Source of the DNA: Thermofilaceae archaeon
GTDB taxonomy: Archaea; Thermoproteota; Thermoprotei; Thermofilales; Thermofilaceae
Length of the DNA stretch: 64,000 nt
Assembly (NCBI GenBank): GCA_025057995.1
Contig: JANXEW010000005.1
Span: 1 to 64,000, forward strand
Direction: 5' to 3'
Shown here: positions 16,053 through 24,487 of the stretch, in pieces
Layout: every line of letters begins with the position of its first letter
How positions within the stretch are numbered: position 1 is the first letter of the stretch
Notes under the pieces: generated by a model
Told to the model about the DNA's origin: nothing
Databases searched by the model: none
What the model saw: only the letters and a program-made list of their open reading frames with translations
Program-made: the position numbers and the translations under genes

Positions 16053-17504
16053 GTGAGCCACAAGTTCAACAGGGATTTCAAGTTCGGCTTCAGCACGGTT
16101 GGTGTACAACACGAGCTGGGGTTGCCTGGTTCTGAATACGAGAGCGATTGGATCCTCTGGCTACATGATCCCGAGAACATAGCTGCGGGAATAGTGAGCG
16201 GCGATAGGCCTGAGGACGGGCCCGGGTACTGGCATCTCTTTAGAGAAGATAACGAGAGGGCTGTGTCCATCGGTATGGATGCGGCTTGGTTTACGATCGA
16301 GTGGGCAAGGATTTTCCCGAAGCCGACTTTCGAAGTCCAAGTCCCCGTTGAGAAGGGCAAGGAGGGGGTTACGGACGTAGCTATAGATCAGAAGCACGTG
16401 GAGAAGCTTAGGCAGTTAGCTAACGCAGACGCAGTTAAACGTTACAGGGAGATATTTGAAGATTGGAAGAGGCGTGGCGGGTTCCTGATCGCAAACCTCT
16501 TCCACTGGTCGATCCCCGTCTGGCTGCATGATCCAATCAAGGTTAGGAAGCTTGGCCCCGATAGAGCTCCTTCAGGCTGGTTGGATGAACGGATAGTGGT
16601 CGAGTTCGCAAAGTTTGCAGCTTTCGTCGCTAGCGAGTTTGACGAGTTCGTAGACGCTTGGTACACGATGAACGAACCGGAGGTCGTCGCAAACCTCGGC
16701 TACGTGAGCGTTAGGAGCGGTTTCCCGCCCGGCTACCTCGACTTTAGTTGTTACGAGAAGGCTAGGAAGCACATGGCTGAAACTCACGCTCGAGCTTACG
16801 ACTCTGTTAAACTTTTCTCGAAGAAGCCTGTAGGCATCGTAGAGTCGGTTGGCGATTGGACGCCTTTAACAGAAGAAGATGGAGAAGTTGCTGAGCTAGG
16901 TTTCAAGAGGAACGTGTGGCCTTACGAAGCAGCTTACAACGGAGTTTTCAACGGTGAAGTTCGCGACGACTTTAGGAAGAGGCTCGACTGGGTGGGGCTC
17001 AACTACTATACAAGGAACATGGTCAAGAAGACTGGTAAAGGCTACACTGTTTTATCGGGGTACGGTTACTCTTGTCCGCCGGGGGGAGTTTCGAAGGATG
17101 GTAGACCGGCTAGCGACTTCGGCTGGGAGGTGTACCCTGAGGGCTTGTACAGAGTCTTGATGAAGCTTTGGAACATGTACCGTCTACCCATCTACGTTAC
17201 CGAGAACGGCATAGCTGATGCGACTGATAGGTTGAGGCCACACTTCCTCGTATCCCACTTATACCAGGTCTTGAGGGCGGCAGGAGAGGGGGTGGACGTT
17301 AGAGGCTACTTCCACTGGAACCTTTTCGACAACCTTGAATGGGCTCAAGGTTTCAGGATGAGGTTTGGATTGTTCCACGTAGACCTATCTACGAAGAAGA
17401 GGTACGCTAGACCGAGTGCCCTCGTGTTCAGGGAAGTTGCTAAAGGCAAAGAGATACCGGAGCACCTTACGCACTTGACAGAGCCGCCGCGAGTTGGAAG
17501 GTGA
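16053..17504 (+). CDS. GH1 beta-glycosidase, archaeal LacS type
   Basis: The Sulfolobus LacS-like opening NRDFKFGFSTVGVQHELGLPGSEYESDW identifies GH1. The acid/base Glu is E208 in YTMNEPE and the nucleophile is E384 in YVTENG, almost the LacS positions (206 and 387). The enzyme should hydrolyse beta-glucosides and beta-galactosides with retention, in the cytoplasm (no signal peptide). I chose GTG 16053 (483 aa) over GTG 15987 because the first 22 codons have no counterpart in the family, a TATA-like site lies 27 bp upstream and GGGGGAAAGG sits just before it. Monocistronic. It could work with the sugar-type carriers in the window, but no linkage shows it. Confidence 0.93.
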   Translation: MSHKFNRDFKFGFSTVGVQHELGLPGSEYESDWILWLHDPENIAAGIVSGDRPEDGPGYWHLFREDNERAVSIGMDAAWFTIEWARIFPKPTFEVQVPVEKGKEGVTDVAIDQKHVEKLRQLANADAVKRYREIFEDWKRRGGFLIANLFHWSIPVWLHDPIKVRKLGPDRAPSGWLDERIVVEFAKFAAFVASEFDEFVDAWYTMNEPEVVANLGYVSVRSGFPPGYLDFSCYEKARKHMAETHARAYDSVKLFSKKPVGIVESVGDWTPLTEEDGEVAELGFKRNVWPYEAAYNGVFNGEVRDDFRKRLDWVGLNYYTRNMVKKTGKGYTVLSGYGYSCPPGGVSKDGRPASDFGWEVYPEGLYRVLMKLWNMYRLPIYVTENGIADATDRLRPHFLVSHLYQVLRAAGEGVDVRGYFHWNLFDNLEWAQGFRMRFGLFHVDLSTKKRYARPSALVFREVAKGKEIPEHLTHLTEPPRVGR

Positions 17505-17787
17505 GAAGACAAGAGGAAAACTCGCTCCACGTTAAACGCGTGTAATCGAGTTTAAGTGCAAAACACACGCTTTTTTATCAGACATGCTCAACTTCACTCC
17601 AACTTGATACAATACTTAGTGTAAACTATCGCGAGACCCCAACTGAATTGCATAACTATAGTGTCATTATTGTTGACTGAGGCGTGCCTTCTCGAGTGTG
17701 AAAGTTTGTGATTTTGGAGGCTTTCCGGGTTTCTAGGCTCTCGTAATTTCTGTTTGTCTCTAGGGTTGGGAGCTTACTGGCGGCTTG

Positions 17788-18783
17788 TTACCAGAACTTC
17801 CTTATACCGTGTTTGAGCACTGGGTCGGAGATCTTGTATGTTTCGCCGTCTTTTTCTAGGAAGCCTGAGTCGACGAGGTTTTTGAGCATAGAAGATAGCG
17901 TATTGTTTGGGATTCGACCGTGTCGCGCTTCTATCCCTCTCTTGATTTCCGACCATCTTGCTTCGCCTAGCAGGGTGGTGATCTTCAAGATCTCACGGTA
18001 CCTCTTTTCGCCTACGCCGTAGATCTTTAACGCGTGTTCAAGTTCGCTGAGCGCTAGTTTAGCTGCTTTATCGTAGACAGCTTCAATGTCCTCTCCGCCC
18101 GTTACAGTCGAGTAACCGAAGTACGTGAGCCAGCCTATGATTCCATCGAATTTTTCTATAGCTCGCTCTATTTTCCGGCGGGGTACTTTTACACCCTCTT
18201 GTTCAAACCCTCTTTCAAGGAACTCTCGAGCCTCGTCTTCTCTCAGCCTCCTTAGCTTCACTTCAGCGAAAGCTCTACCGTAAAGCGGTGCCTCAGGGTC
18301 ATCCACTCTCAGGAAGCGGTACAGTAAACCGATCTTTGAACCGGAGAGGATTATCTTCAAGTTGAGGTGGTCGTACGCGTAGGCTAACAGAGCGTCGAAC
18401 CTGTACCCGGATCTTCTGAGCTCTTGGGCTTCGTCGAGCACTAGGACCCTACCCTCCAACGCACGGAAAACGTTGAGTAGAGTCCTCTCTCCCTTCCTCT
18501 TGAGCGTGACCTCGAGTCCGCTGAAGCCTATGGCTTCGACTTGGCTTAACACTCTTCTCGCCCACTTCTTCCTGGTTAACTCCTCCTCCAGTAGCTTGAG
18601 GAACGAGTCGAGCGATACCATGCCCTCAGGGAGTAGGCGACAGTCAATGTAGACGTAGTCGAGCTTCGCTTCGTTTAAGTAAGTTAGTATGAGGGAAGTC
18701 TTCCCGTACCTCCTGAGGCCAGTCACTACGGTAAGTTTGCCTTTCTCCAACCCTCTAGCTAACGCTTGAAGCTGCTCCTCCAT
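17788..18783 (-). CDS. AAA ATPase, archaeal Arch_ATPase/STAND-like, with winged helix
   Basis: 331 aa from the first standard start. Walker A is GLRRYGKTSL, Walker B is VLVLDEAQEL, and sensor LSGSKIG follows; the C-terminal about 90 residues (LLGEARWSEIKRGIEARHGRIPNNTLSSMLKNLVDSGFLEKDGETYKISDP) form a winged helix. Archaeal members normally begin with a conserved PxPKxRREDxFxxExEL stretch. That stretch is present here upstream of ATG 18783 (to 18834) but begins at an ATA codon; see findings. These ATPases are abundant in hyperthermophilic archaea and their client processes are mostly unknown. It diverges from the M42 peptidase gene. Confidence 0.85.
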   Translation of the reverse strand: MEEQLQALARGLEKGKLTVVTGLRRYGKTSLILTYLNEAKLDYVYIDCRLLPEGMVSLDSFLKLLEEELTRKKWARRVLSQVEAIGFSGLEVTLKRKGERTLLNVFRALEGRVLVLDEAQELRRSGYRFDALLAYAYDHLNLKIILSGSKIGLLYRFLRVDDPEAPLYGRAFAEVKLRRLREDEAREFLERGFEQEGVKVPRRKIERAIEKFDGIIGWLTYFGYSTVTGGEDIEAVYDKAAKLALSELEHALKIYGVGEKRYREILKITTLLGEARWSEIKRGIEARHGRIPNNTLSSMLKNLVDSGFLEKDGETYKISDPVLKHGIRKFW

Positions 18784-18835
18784 GTTGAAGAAGTCTTCCC
18801 TCCTCTTCTTCGGCTCAGGCGTGAAGTAGCCTATG

Positions 18836-18869
18836 GTTACCCCCCTAACTTAGTTACCCCCCTAACTTA
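18836..18869. repeat. Perfect 17-bp tandem duplication
   Basis: GTTACCCCCCTAACTTA occurs twice without a gap (18836-18852 and 18853-18869). On the minus strand each copy carries AGGGGGG followed by an in-frame TAA region. The proximal copy puts a purine-rich ribosome-site-like block 5 nt before the ATA codon that may start the ATPase gene. Confidence 0.85.
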
Positions 18870-18999
18870 AGTCTTGTCGTTTCAATACCCTCTCGACGGG
18901 GTGTTCCTTTATCAAATGGCGAGAGGATCGTGGAAGCTTTCTAGGTTTCATTACGGTGTTTTCTGCTCCGACAGTTATTTTACTCGGGTGGAGTGTAGG

Positions 19000-20031
19000 A
19001 TGGACGTGAGGGTAAGCCTGCTTTCAACCCTTTCGAGAGCCTTAGCTCCCTCGGGGTTTGAAGATAGAGTCAGGAACCTGATAGCCGACGAGTTAACGAG
19101 CATGGGGTATGAGCCGAACGTAGATCGTTTAGGTAACCTTTACGTGACGTTAGGGGAGAAGCGTCCGCTGATGGTGGTAGCCGCTCACATGGATGAAGTC
19201 GGGTTCGTTGTCCGTTACGTAGAGGATTCTGGCTTCCTCCGGCTTACAGCCCTCGGAGGCGTGAACGCGAGCGTTGCTCAAGGTCACGAGGTCGTCGTCC
19301 TAGGGGGTAAAGGTGAGGTTGAAGGCATCATAGGTTCAACACCACCTCACTTGCAGACTGGAGTACAACAGAAGGAGGTGACCGTCGATGACCTCTTCGT
19401 AGACGTTTGCGCTTCCTCTCGGGAGGAGGTTCTGAGTAGAGGGGTGACGATAGGTTCTCCAGTTTGCTTCGCACCCCGCTTCGTGGACTGGGGGGATTGT
19501 GTAGCTGGGAAAGCTCTTGACGACAGAGTTGGATGCTACGTTTTGCTCGAAGCCTTGAGAGAGGGCGTCAACCCTAGCGTGGGGACGGTGGTCGCCGCTT
19601 TTACTGTTCAAGAGGAGACCGGTTTGAGAGGTGCTCTAGCTTTAGCTCACAAGTTTGACCCCGACTACGCTGTCGCTCTAGAAGGTACCATCGCCAACGA
19701 CGTCCCAGGCACGCCCCCTGACAGAGTCGTCACGAGAATGGGCTTGGGTCCAGCTTTAAGAGTTATGGATAGGACTATAGTGGCCTCAGTCGAATTGCTC
19801 AACCACCTCAAGAGTCTCGCCGAGAACGCTGGCGTACCCTACCAGCTCCAGATTTCACCCTATAGCGGGACTGACGCGGGAGGTTTCACGCACCACGGGG
19901 CGGCTTCAACTGCCGTCTCAGTGCCCGTAAGGTACATTCACTCGCCAGTGTCAGTAGCTAAGAAAAGCGATATCGAACACGCGGTAGCTATAGTTAAGAT
20001 GTTGGTGGAGAACCCGTGGCCGAGACGATAG
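19000..20031 (+). CDS. M42 family aminopeptidase (TET/deblocking type)
   Basis: 343 aa from ATG 19000, the family length; the open frame extends 42 codons further upstream but that part has no family similarity and lies over the divergent promoter region. Metal ligands and catalytic residues are visible: H63 and D65 in AAHMDE, the Asp of GKALDDRVGC, EE in VQEETGLRGA, Asp/Glu in DPDYAVALEGT and the late His in DAGGFTHHG. These enzymes are cytosolic dinuclear metal peptidases that form large tetrahedral assemblies and trim peptides released by the proteasome. It overlaps the CPBP gene by 16 bp. Confidence 0.92.
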   Translation: MDVRVSLLSTLSRALAPSGFEDRVRNLIADELTSMGYEPNVDRLGNLYVTLGEKRPLMVVAAHMDEVGFVVRYVEDSGFLRLTALGGVNASVAQGHEVVVLGGKGEVEGIIGSTPPHLQTGVQQKEVTVDDLFVDVCASSREEVLSRGVTIGSPVCFAPRFVDWGDCVAGKALDDRVGCYVLLEALREGVNPSVGTVVAAFTVQEETGLRGALALAHKFDPDYAVALEGTIANDVPGTPPDRVVTRMGLGPALRVMDRTIVASVELLNHLKSLAENAGVPYQLQISPYSGTDAGGFTHHGAASTAVSVPVRYIHSPVSVAKKSDIEHAVAIVKMLVENPWPRR

Positions 20032-20972
20032 TTGAGAAAGAACCTCAGGGTTCTACAGCTCGCGGCGTCGACCTAGTAAACCGTTGGAAACCAGTTACCG
20101 TCTTCCTCGGCTTATCCTTTGTTTTCGCTTTAACAGTCGATTTAGCTGCACTCGCCTTTAGAGATTTCTCGACGGCTGGAGCAGTATTGACGTGGGGTAC
20201 TTTGAGGATGTGGTCTGTTGCGTTAGCCGTACTGTCGAGCATGAAGGTCTTAGGTGAAGATGTAAGACAAGGTGTCAGACGTTACTTGAGGCTGTCTTCG
20301 AGAGCCTTAGCTTTCTACGTGGCAGCTCCCTTGATAGTGTACGCGACACTAGGTCTATACGTCGCCTTGGCTGCGCCTCTAAAGTTCTTCAACTTCGATG
20401 TTTACGTAGAACTTATAGTAAACCAGTTGAGCAGCTCACTAGCCCACCCGACTCAACGGGTTGAAGATTTAGCTAGGACGTTGGCTTACTCCCAGTTCTT
20501 TACAGCTTTTCTAGCTGCCGTGACGATTAACGCTGCACTAGCCTTGGGTGAAGAACTTGGTTGGAGGGGCTACTTATACGATAAGTTGGACGGGCGACCG
20601 TCTTGGAGTAACTGCGCGTTAATAGGGTTGATGTGGGGTTTATGGCACGCTCCAGCCACTCTCCTCTACGGCTACAACTACAGCGTCCACAGGGTGCTTG
20701 GAGGGTTTCTGCTTTTCCCACTTTTATGCATCTTCCTTTCGTATCCCCATATGGTTCTAGTAACTGTTTCCCACAGCGTCTTACCTGCAGCTTCGCTTCA
20801 CGGGGCTGTCAACGCGTTGTGGAGTCTAACTCTGATAGCCACAAACCTACCTGTAGAGGAACGAGAAGTGTATCTAGGGATTGGAGCCCTCGGCATCGTC
20901 TCTTGGGCGATTCTCGACTCTACTTTATACATGTTCTTCAAACTCGTAGCCAAGCGACAAAAGTCGACTTGA
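20016..20972 (+). CDS. CPBP family intramembrane metalloprotease
   Basis: 318 aa with about eight hydrophobic segments. The two CPBP/Abi motifs are present: EELGWRGYLYDKL (Glu pair E179-E180 and Arg) and GLMWGLWHAP (H211), followed by a third His-containing segment (VSHSVLPAASLHGAVN). The family includes CAAX-like prenyl proteases and bacteriocin-immunity proteins; the archaeal role is generally unknown. The GTG start lies inside the end of the M42 gene, so translational coupling is likely and the pair may act in membrane or peptide turnover (inference). Confidence 0.88.
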   Translation: MAETIVEKEPQGSTARGVDLVNRWKPVTVFLGLSFVFALTVDLAALAFRDFSTAGAVLTWGTLRMWSVALAVLSSMKVLGEDVRQGVRRYLRLSSRALAFYVAAPLIVYATLGLYVALAAPLKFFNFDVYVELIVNQLSSSLAHPTQRVEDLARTLAYSQFFTAFLAAVTINAALALGEELGWRGYLYDKLDGRPSWSNCALIGLMWGLWHAPATLLYGYNYSVHRVLGGFLLFPLLCIFLSYPHMVLVTVSHSVLPAASLHGAVNALWSLTLIATNLPVEEREVYLGIGALGIVSWAILDSTLYMFFKLVAKRQKST

Positions 20973-21274
20973 CGTACGCGCTCTAAGCTTCACCCTTTTT
21001 CAAGTTGTTCTACAAAAACGAATTTTAGGATACATACGGTTTAAACTGTTTCTAGAAGTCTACTTTTAAAACGGGTTGCTGGATTACGCGTGAGAGAGTT
21101 AAGCCGGTGGTTGGGATTCTACCGGAGATAGAGGTTAATCGAACGTGAAAGCTTGATGGTAACTTTCGAGCGACTGTGTAAAATGTTCAACTGTACTAGT
21201 AGGCTAAGCGTGACGGTCGGAAAGGTCTCGTAAGCTGTAGAGCAAGGTTAATTTGCTAGCACCCTTGGAGAACT
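20973..21274. other. Non-coding spacer
   Basis: About 300 bp between the CPBP gene and the formamidase-like gene. No ORF or RNA gene recognised. TTTAAACTG around 21040 could serve as a promoter core but is far from the next start. Confidence 0.3.
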
Positions 21275-22192
21275 GTGGAGCGGTTGGTTAGAGTCGATGC
21301 TAGTAGAGTCTTCTACTCTTTCGACCCGGACATACCTCCTGCCGCTAAAGCTAGCCCGGGAGCGCTTGTCGAATTCGAATGTCTAGACGCTCTAGGCGGA
21401 CAGATTAGAAGCGAGGAGCAAACGATAACTAGCATCGACTGGAGTAAAGTAAACCCGGCTACGGGACCCTTATACGTTGAGGGTGCTGAGCCGGGCGACG
21501 CTCTAGTTGTGAAGATCCTCAGCATCAAGCTGGGAGAGAAGGGGGTGGTTTTAACTGCACCAGGCGTAGGGGGCTTACCCCACTTGACTAGAGAGGCGAG
21601 GACGAGGCTGTGTAGAATAGTCGACGACGTGGTCGAGTTTAAGTGCTTCAAGCTAGGGTTGAGGAAGATGATAGGGGTGATCGGCACGGCTTCAAGCGAA
21701 CGCGCTCCTACCGGCACCCCGGGAAGGCATGGCGGGAACCTCGACACTAGGGTTATAGGAGAAGGGGCAACTGTTTACCTTCCGGTAGAGTACAAGGGAG
21801 GGTTGCTAGGAGTCGGCGACCTCCACGCGGTCATGGGCGACGGTGAAGTTTGCGTAGCTGCCTGCGAGGTAGAGGGCGAAGTTCTAGTTAGAGTAGATGT
21901 GTTAGAGAAGATGGCTCCCCGTTGGCCGGTAGTCGAGACCAGCGACTCTTGTTACATCTTGGTGTCAGAGGAAAGCCTAGATAGTGCTGTTTCGACAGCA
22001 GTCGAAGAGACAGTGAACGTTTTATCTCAAGCTTTGTGCTTGGATTGGTACGACGCCTACATGTTGGCTAGCATGACTGTAGACTTGGAGATCAGCCAGA
22101 TAGTAGACCCCCGTAAAACGGTTAGAGCTAGGATACCGAAGAGCGTTCTTTCGACCAGGGACCTTCTCAAAGGGTTCTCACGGTCGAACTAG
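21275..22192 (+). CDS. Acetamidase/formamidase family protein
   Basis: 305 aa. The opening FDPDIPPAAKASPGALVEFECLDALGGQI, the middle NPATGPLYVEGAEPGDALVVKI and GDLHAVMGDGEVCVAACEVEGEV are characteristic of the FmdA/AmdA family, zinc amidases that release ammonia and a short carboxylic acid. The His and Asp residues of GDLHAVMGDGE are the usual metal/active-site region. Family members accept formamide or acetamide, but physiological substrates in archaea are uncertain. Start GTG 21275 follows CTTGGAG. The gene stands alone. Confidence 0.9.
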   Translation: MERLVRVDASRVFYSFDPDIPPAAKASPGALVEFECLDALGGQIRSEEQTITSIDWSKVNPATGPLYVEGAEPGDALVVKILSIKLGEKGVVLTAPGVGGLPHLTREARTRLCRIVDDVVEFKCFKLGLRKMIGVIGTASSERAPTGTPGRHGGNLDTRVIGEGATVYLPVEYKGGLLGVGDLHAVMGDGEVCVAACEVEGEVLVRVDVLEKMAPRWPVVETSDSCYILVSEESLDSAVSTAVEETVNVLSQALCLDWYDAYMLASMTVDLEISQIVDPRKTVRARIPKSVLSTRDLLKGFSRSN

Positions 22193-22355
22193 ACAGATGC
22201 TCGCGAAGCCCTCGGGCTTGAGAAGAGGTATAATCCCAGCGCACCATTGAACACTTGATTAAACAAACGCGTAGATCAACTGCTAGAGAGTTGAAAGTAT
22301 CCAACCTTAAGCTAACTTTACCGTCTTCAAGCGTTCACTGCGTTAGAGGAGAACC

Positions 22356-22925
22356 TCAACTAGCTTTCTGTCCCCAACTGTTATTGTAGACGATCTCACT
22401 TAACGGTTTCCTATCGGTTACAGGACCCTTCTCCTCAGCTGGGTAACCTAACGCTATCATCGCTACGATCCTGCAGTCCTTAGGGACGCCAAGAACCTGT
22501 TTTAAGTCGTCCTCCTCGTGGAAAACCCCGATCCAACACGTCCCCAAGCCTAAGCTGTGTGCTGCTAGAACGAGGTTTTGAAGTGCGATTGACACGTCGA
22601 TTTTCCAGAAGTCTGTCCCGGGGAAACTGTCCCCTGGGACGGCGCAACCGACGATTAACACGGGGGCGGTATCTAACGGGTTACGCCTCGGAGGCGCTCC
22701 GAGCGGCTGCGGTCTAGGAGGGGGCATACGTTTAGCCTTCACCTCTCTTATAGCCGCTCTAACGCTTGGATCTGAGACAACGATGAAACGCCAAGGTTGA
22801 CGGTTCCCGGCTGAAGGAGCTAACCTAGCGGCCTCTAACACCATTTTAAGTTTCTTTTCTTCAACGGGCTTATCTTGGAAGAACCTTATGCTCCTCCTCG
22901 TTTTAATAGCTTCTAAGACTTCCAT
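22356..22925 (-). CDS. Nitroreductase family FMN oxidoreductase
   Basis: 189 aa beginning MEVLEAIKTRRSIRFFQDKPVEEKKL, the classical nitroreductase opening that binds FMN phosphate through the RRSIR motif; PSAGNRQPWRFIVV and the later LGLGTCWIGVF complete the family pattern. It should use NAD(P)H to reduce a quinone, nitro or iodo-type substrate, as a dimer. ATG 22925 is used rather than the TTG one codon earlier. It lies 49 bp after the CARF-PIN gene on the same strand and may share its transcript. Confidence 0.9.
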   Translation of the reverse strand: MEVLEAIKTRRSIRFFQDKPVEEKKLKMVLEAARLAPSAGNRQPWRFIVVSDPSVRAAIREVKAKRMPPPRPQPLGAPPRRNPLDTAPVLIVGCAVPGDSFPGTDFWKIDVSIALQNLVLAAHSLGLGTCWIGVFHEEDDLKQVLGVPKDCRIVAMIALGYPAEEKGPVTDRKPLSEIVYNNSWGQKAS

Positions 22926-22974
22926 CAAGACGAAGTAATATAGTAGCTTTCTAATATACCTAACTTTTTATAGA

Positions 22975-24321
22975 TCAATTGGAGTTGCGACGAGCTAGCT
23001 CGATCAACAACGCTGCCAACTGTATGAGAGCAAAGTGTGCTTCGCTTTCACTAGAGCTGCGGAACACGCTTCCGTCGACGAGTTTCAACTTAGCGTACTT
23101 GCTCAAGGCAAGTTTCCCCCAGAGCTCGTAAGCGCGTTTGTCAGCCGTAACTACAGTTAAACCCTTTACTAGCTCAGGGTCTATAGACGGTATCGCTATG
23201 TCACACTTGTAGTGTGCGCTCGGCACCTTGCTTGCGTTAGCTTCGATGACTTCATAAGCCATAAGGAGGGCTTCTGCAATCAACTTCTCGCAAACTCTCT
23301 TGCTCTCAGCTACCTTGTCTAAGATTTCCACGTGTAAACAGTAGGGCACGTAGACGCGAGGTCCTACACCTCTCACTACGTTGTGTACGCCGAAGTATAT
23401 CAGGTTCGTGTCTATAAGGTACTGTTCATCGGGTTTCAAATCGATCAACTCGAAGCCAGTGAACAAGTACATCCATTCATCTGGTTCACAACTCTTCCCG
23501 ACTCCCGCGATAGATGAAAACGCTTCCTTCACAAACTCTTTGAAGAGCTTTCTATCGGGTAACGGGTAGGCGCTGAGACAGTTTCTCCTCTCGGAAAAAG
23601 CACCTCTCGCCACCTTCATGCACGATAGCTCACAAAGGTCTACCGTCGCTACAGTCGTCCTCAATAAGAGGGTTTTTCTAAGCGTTTCACCTTTGACAGT
23701 TTTACAAAGTTCTAGGACGAGCTGAGGAATCGATTGATCGTTTACCCAAGCGAGTGGAAGTGAAAGGTTGAGATCAACGCAGAGGCTAGCGACCCTCTTG
23801 AGTAAGCGGGGGAGGAAGGTAACTTTCTCTTCCAAGTATTTCGTAGCCTCCTCTCTGTCGAAAGACGGCTTCCTCGGTTCGGGCGGGTTACCGAGAACTT
23901 GTACGGGTTGAAGATACCTTGGGATGTAAGGGTAGAAGAAACCAGTCCATGGACCGAAGGGGAAGAGGACATGCCCTAAGTCTGCTTCAACTCGAGAAGC
24001 GACAGCCGACAAGGCTACTGCCCCTAGGAGAGAACCTGAAGTAGGCACTGCTATAGTTTTACCACCTTTAAACACCTGCTGAAAGACGTTTACAGCTTCT
24101 CCGAGGCTTCTAGGAAGAGGTTTAAGTTCTAGATCTACGTTAAATAACTTTTTAGTAAAGTAAGCGACTTCCTCTGCCTCCTTTTTAGCGAAACCGCTGT
24201 AGAAAGCCAGGCTTTCTCCAATGTTAAAAGACTCAGTAACTCGAGCTATAGAGGAGGCTGCTGTTTGAAAAGTTAAGCTGGGAGAACCTACCAAAAAGAC
24301 GGCTAGATCATAACCGCTCAT
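22975..24321 (-). CDS. Probable CARF-PIN fusion protein, candidate CRISPR ancillary ribonuclease
   Basis: 448 aa in three parts. Residues 1-143 have the alternating strand/helix order and landmarks of a CARF Rossmann domain: strand AVFLVGSPSLTF, strand SLAFYSGF, strand VDLELKPLP, and the signature-like KTIAVPTSGSLLGAVALSAVASR followed by GHVLFPFG. Residues about 150-295 are a Cys-containing helical linker I cannot assign. Residues about 298-420 look like a PIN nuclease: D304 in YLIDTNLIYFG, E332 in HVEILDKVAES, D394 in VVTADKRAYELW, perhaps D416. CARF domains bind cyclic oligoadenylates from Cas10, and PIN domains cut RNA. ATG 24321 is preferred over GTG 24324; a TATA-like stretch at 24337-24349 suggests a leaderless transcript. 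An unrelated Rossmann/PIN combination is the main alternative. Confidence 0.6.
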   Translation of the reverse strand: MSGYDLAVFLVGSPSLTFQTAASSIARVTESFNIGESLAFYSGFAKKEAEEVAYFTKKLFNVDLELKPLPRSLGEAVNVFQQVFKGGKTIAVPTSGSLLGAVALSAVASRVEADLGHVLFPFGPWTGFFYPYIPRYLQPVQVLGNPPEPRKPSFDREEATKYLEEKVTFLPRLLKRVASLCVDLNLSLPLAWVNDQSIPQLVLELCKTVKGETLRKTLLLRTTVATVDLCELSCMKVARGAFSERRNCLSAYPLPDRKLFKEFVKEAFSSIAGVGKSCEPDEWMYLFTGFELIDLKPDEQYLIDTNLIYFGVHNVVRGVGPRVYVPYCLHVEILDKVAESKRVCEKLIAEALLMAYEVIEANASKVPSAHYKCDIAIPSIDPELVKGLTVVTADKRAYELWGKLALSKYAKLKLVDGSVFRSSSESEAHFALIQLAALLIELARRNSN

Positions 24322-24487
24322 CACGTGAAAAACCTAATAAAGTTAAAATGTGTTTCTAGTTTAGGACTCAACTTTTTGTGGTTAAAACAATAAGTTAAAA
24401 TTACTTTTTTGAATTTGCTTTGCTTCTTTTTCCTAACGTTTTAGAGTACCGTCGATTAAACCCTACAAGGTAAACATATTTTAGGAG

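Noticed and set aside
18874-18999. 42-codon N-terminal extension of the M42 peptidase
   Set aside because: No family counterpart, and it covers the divergent promoter region; ATG 19000 gives a standard protein.
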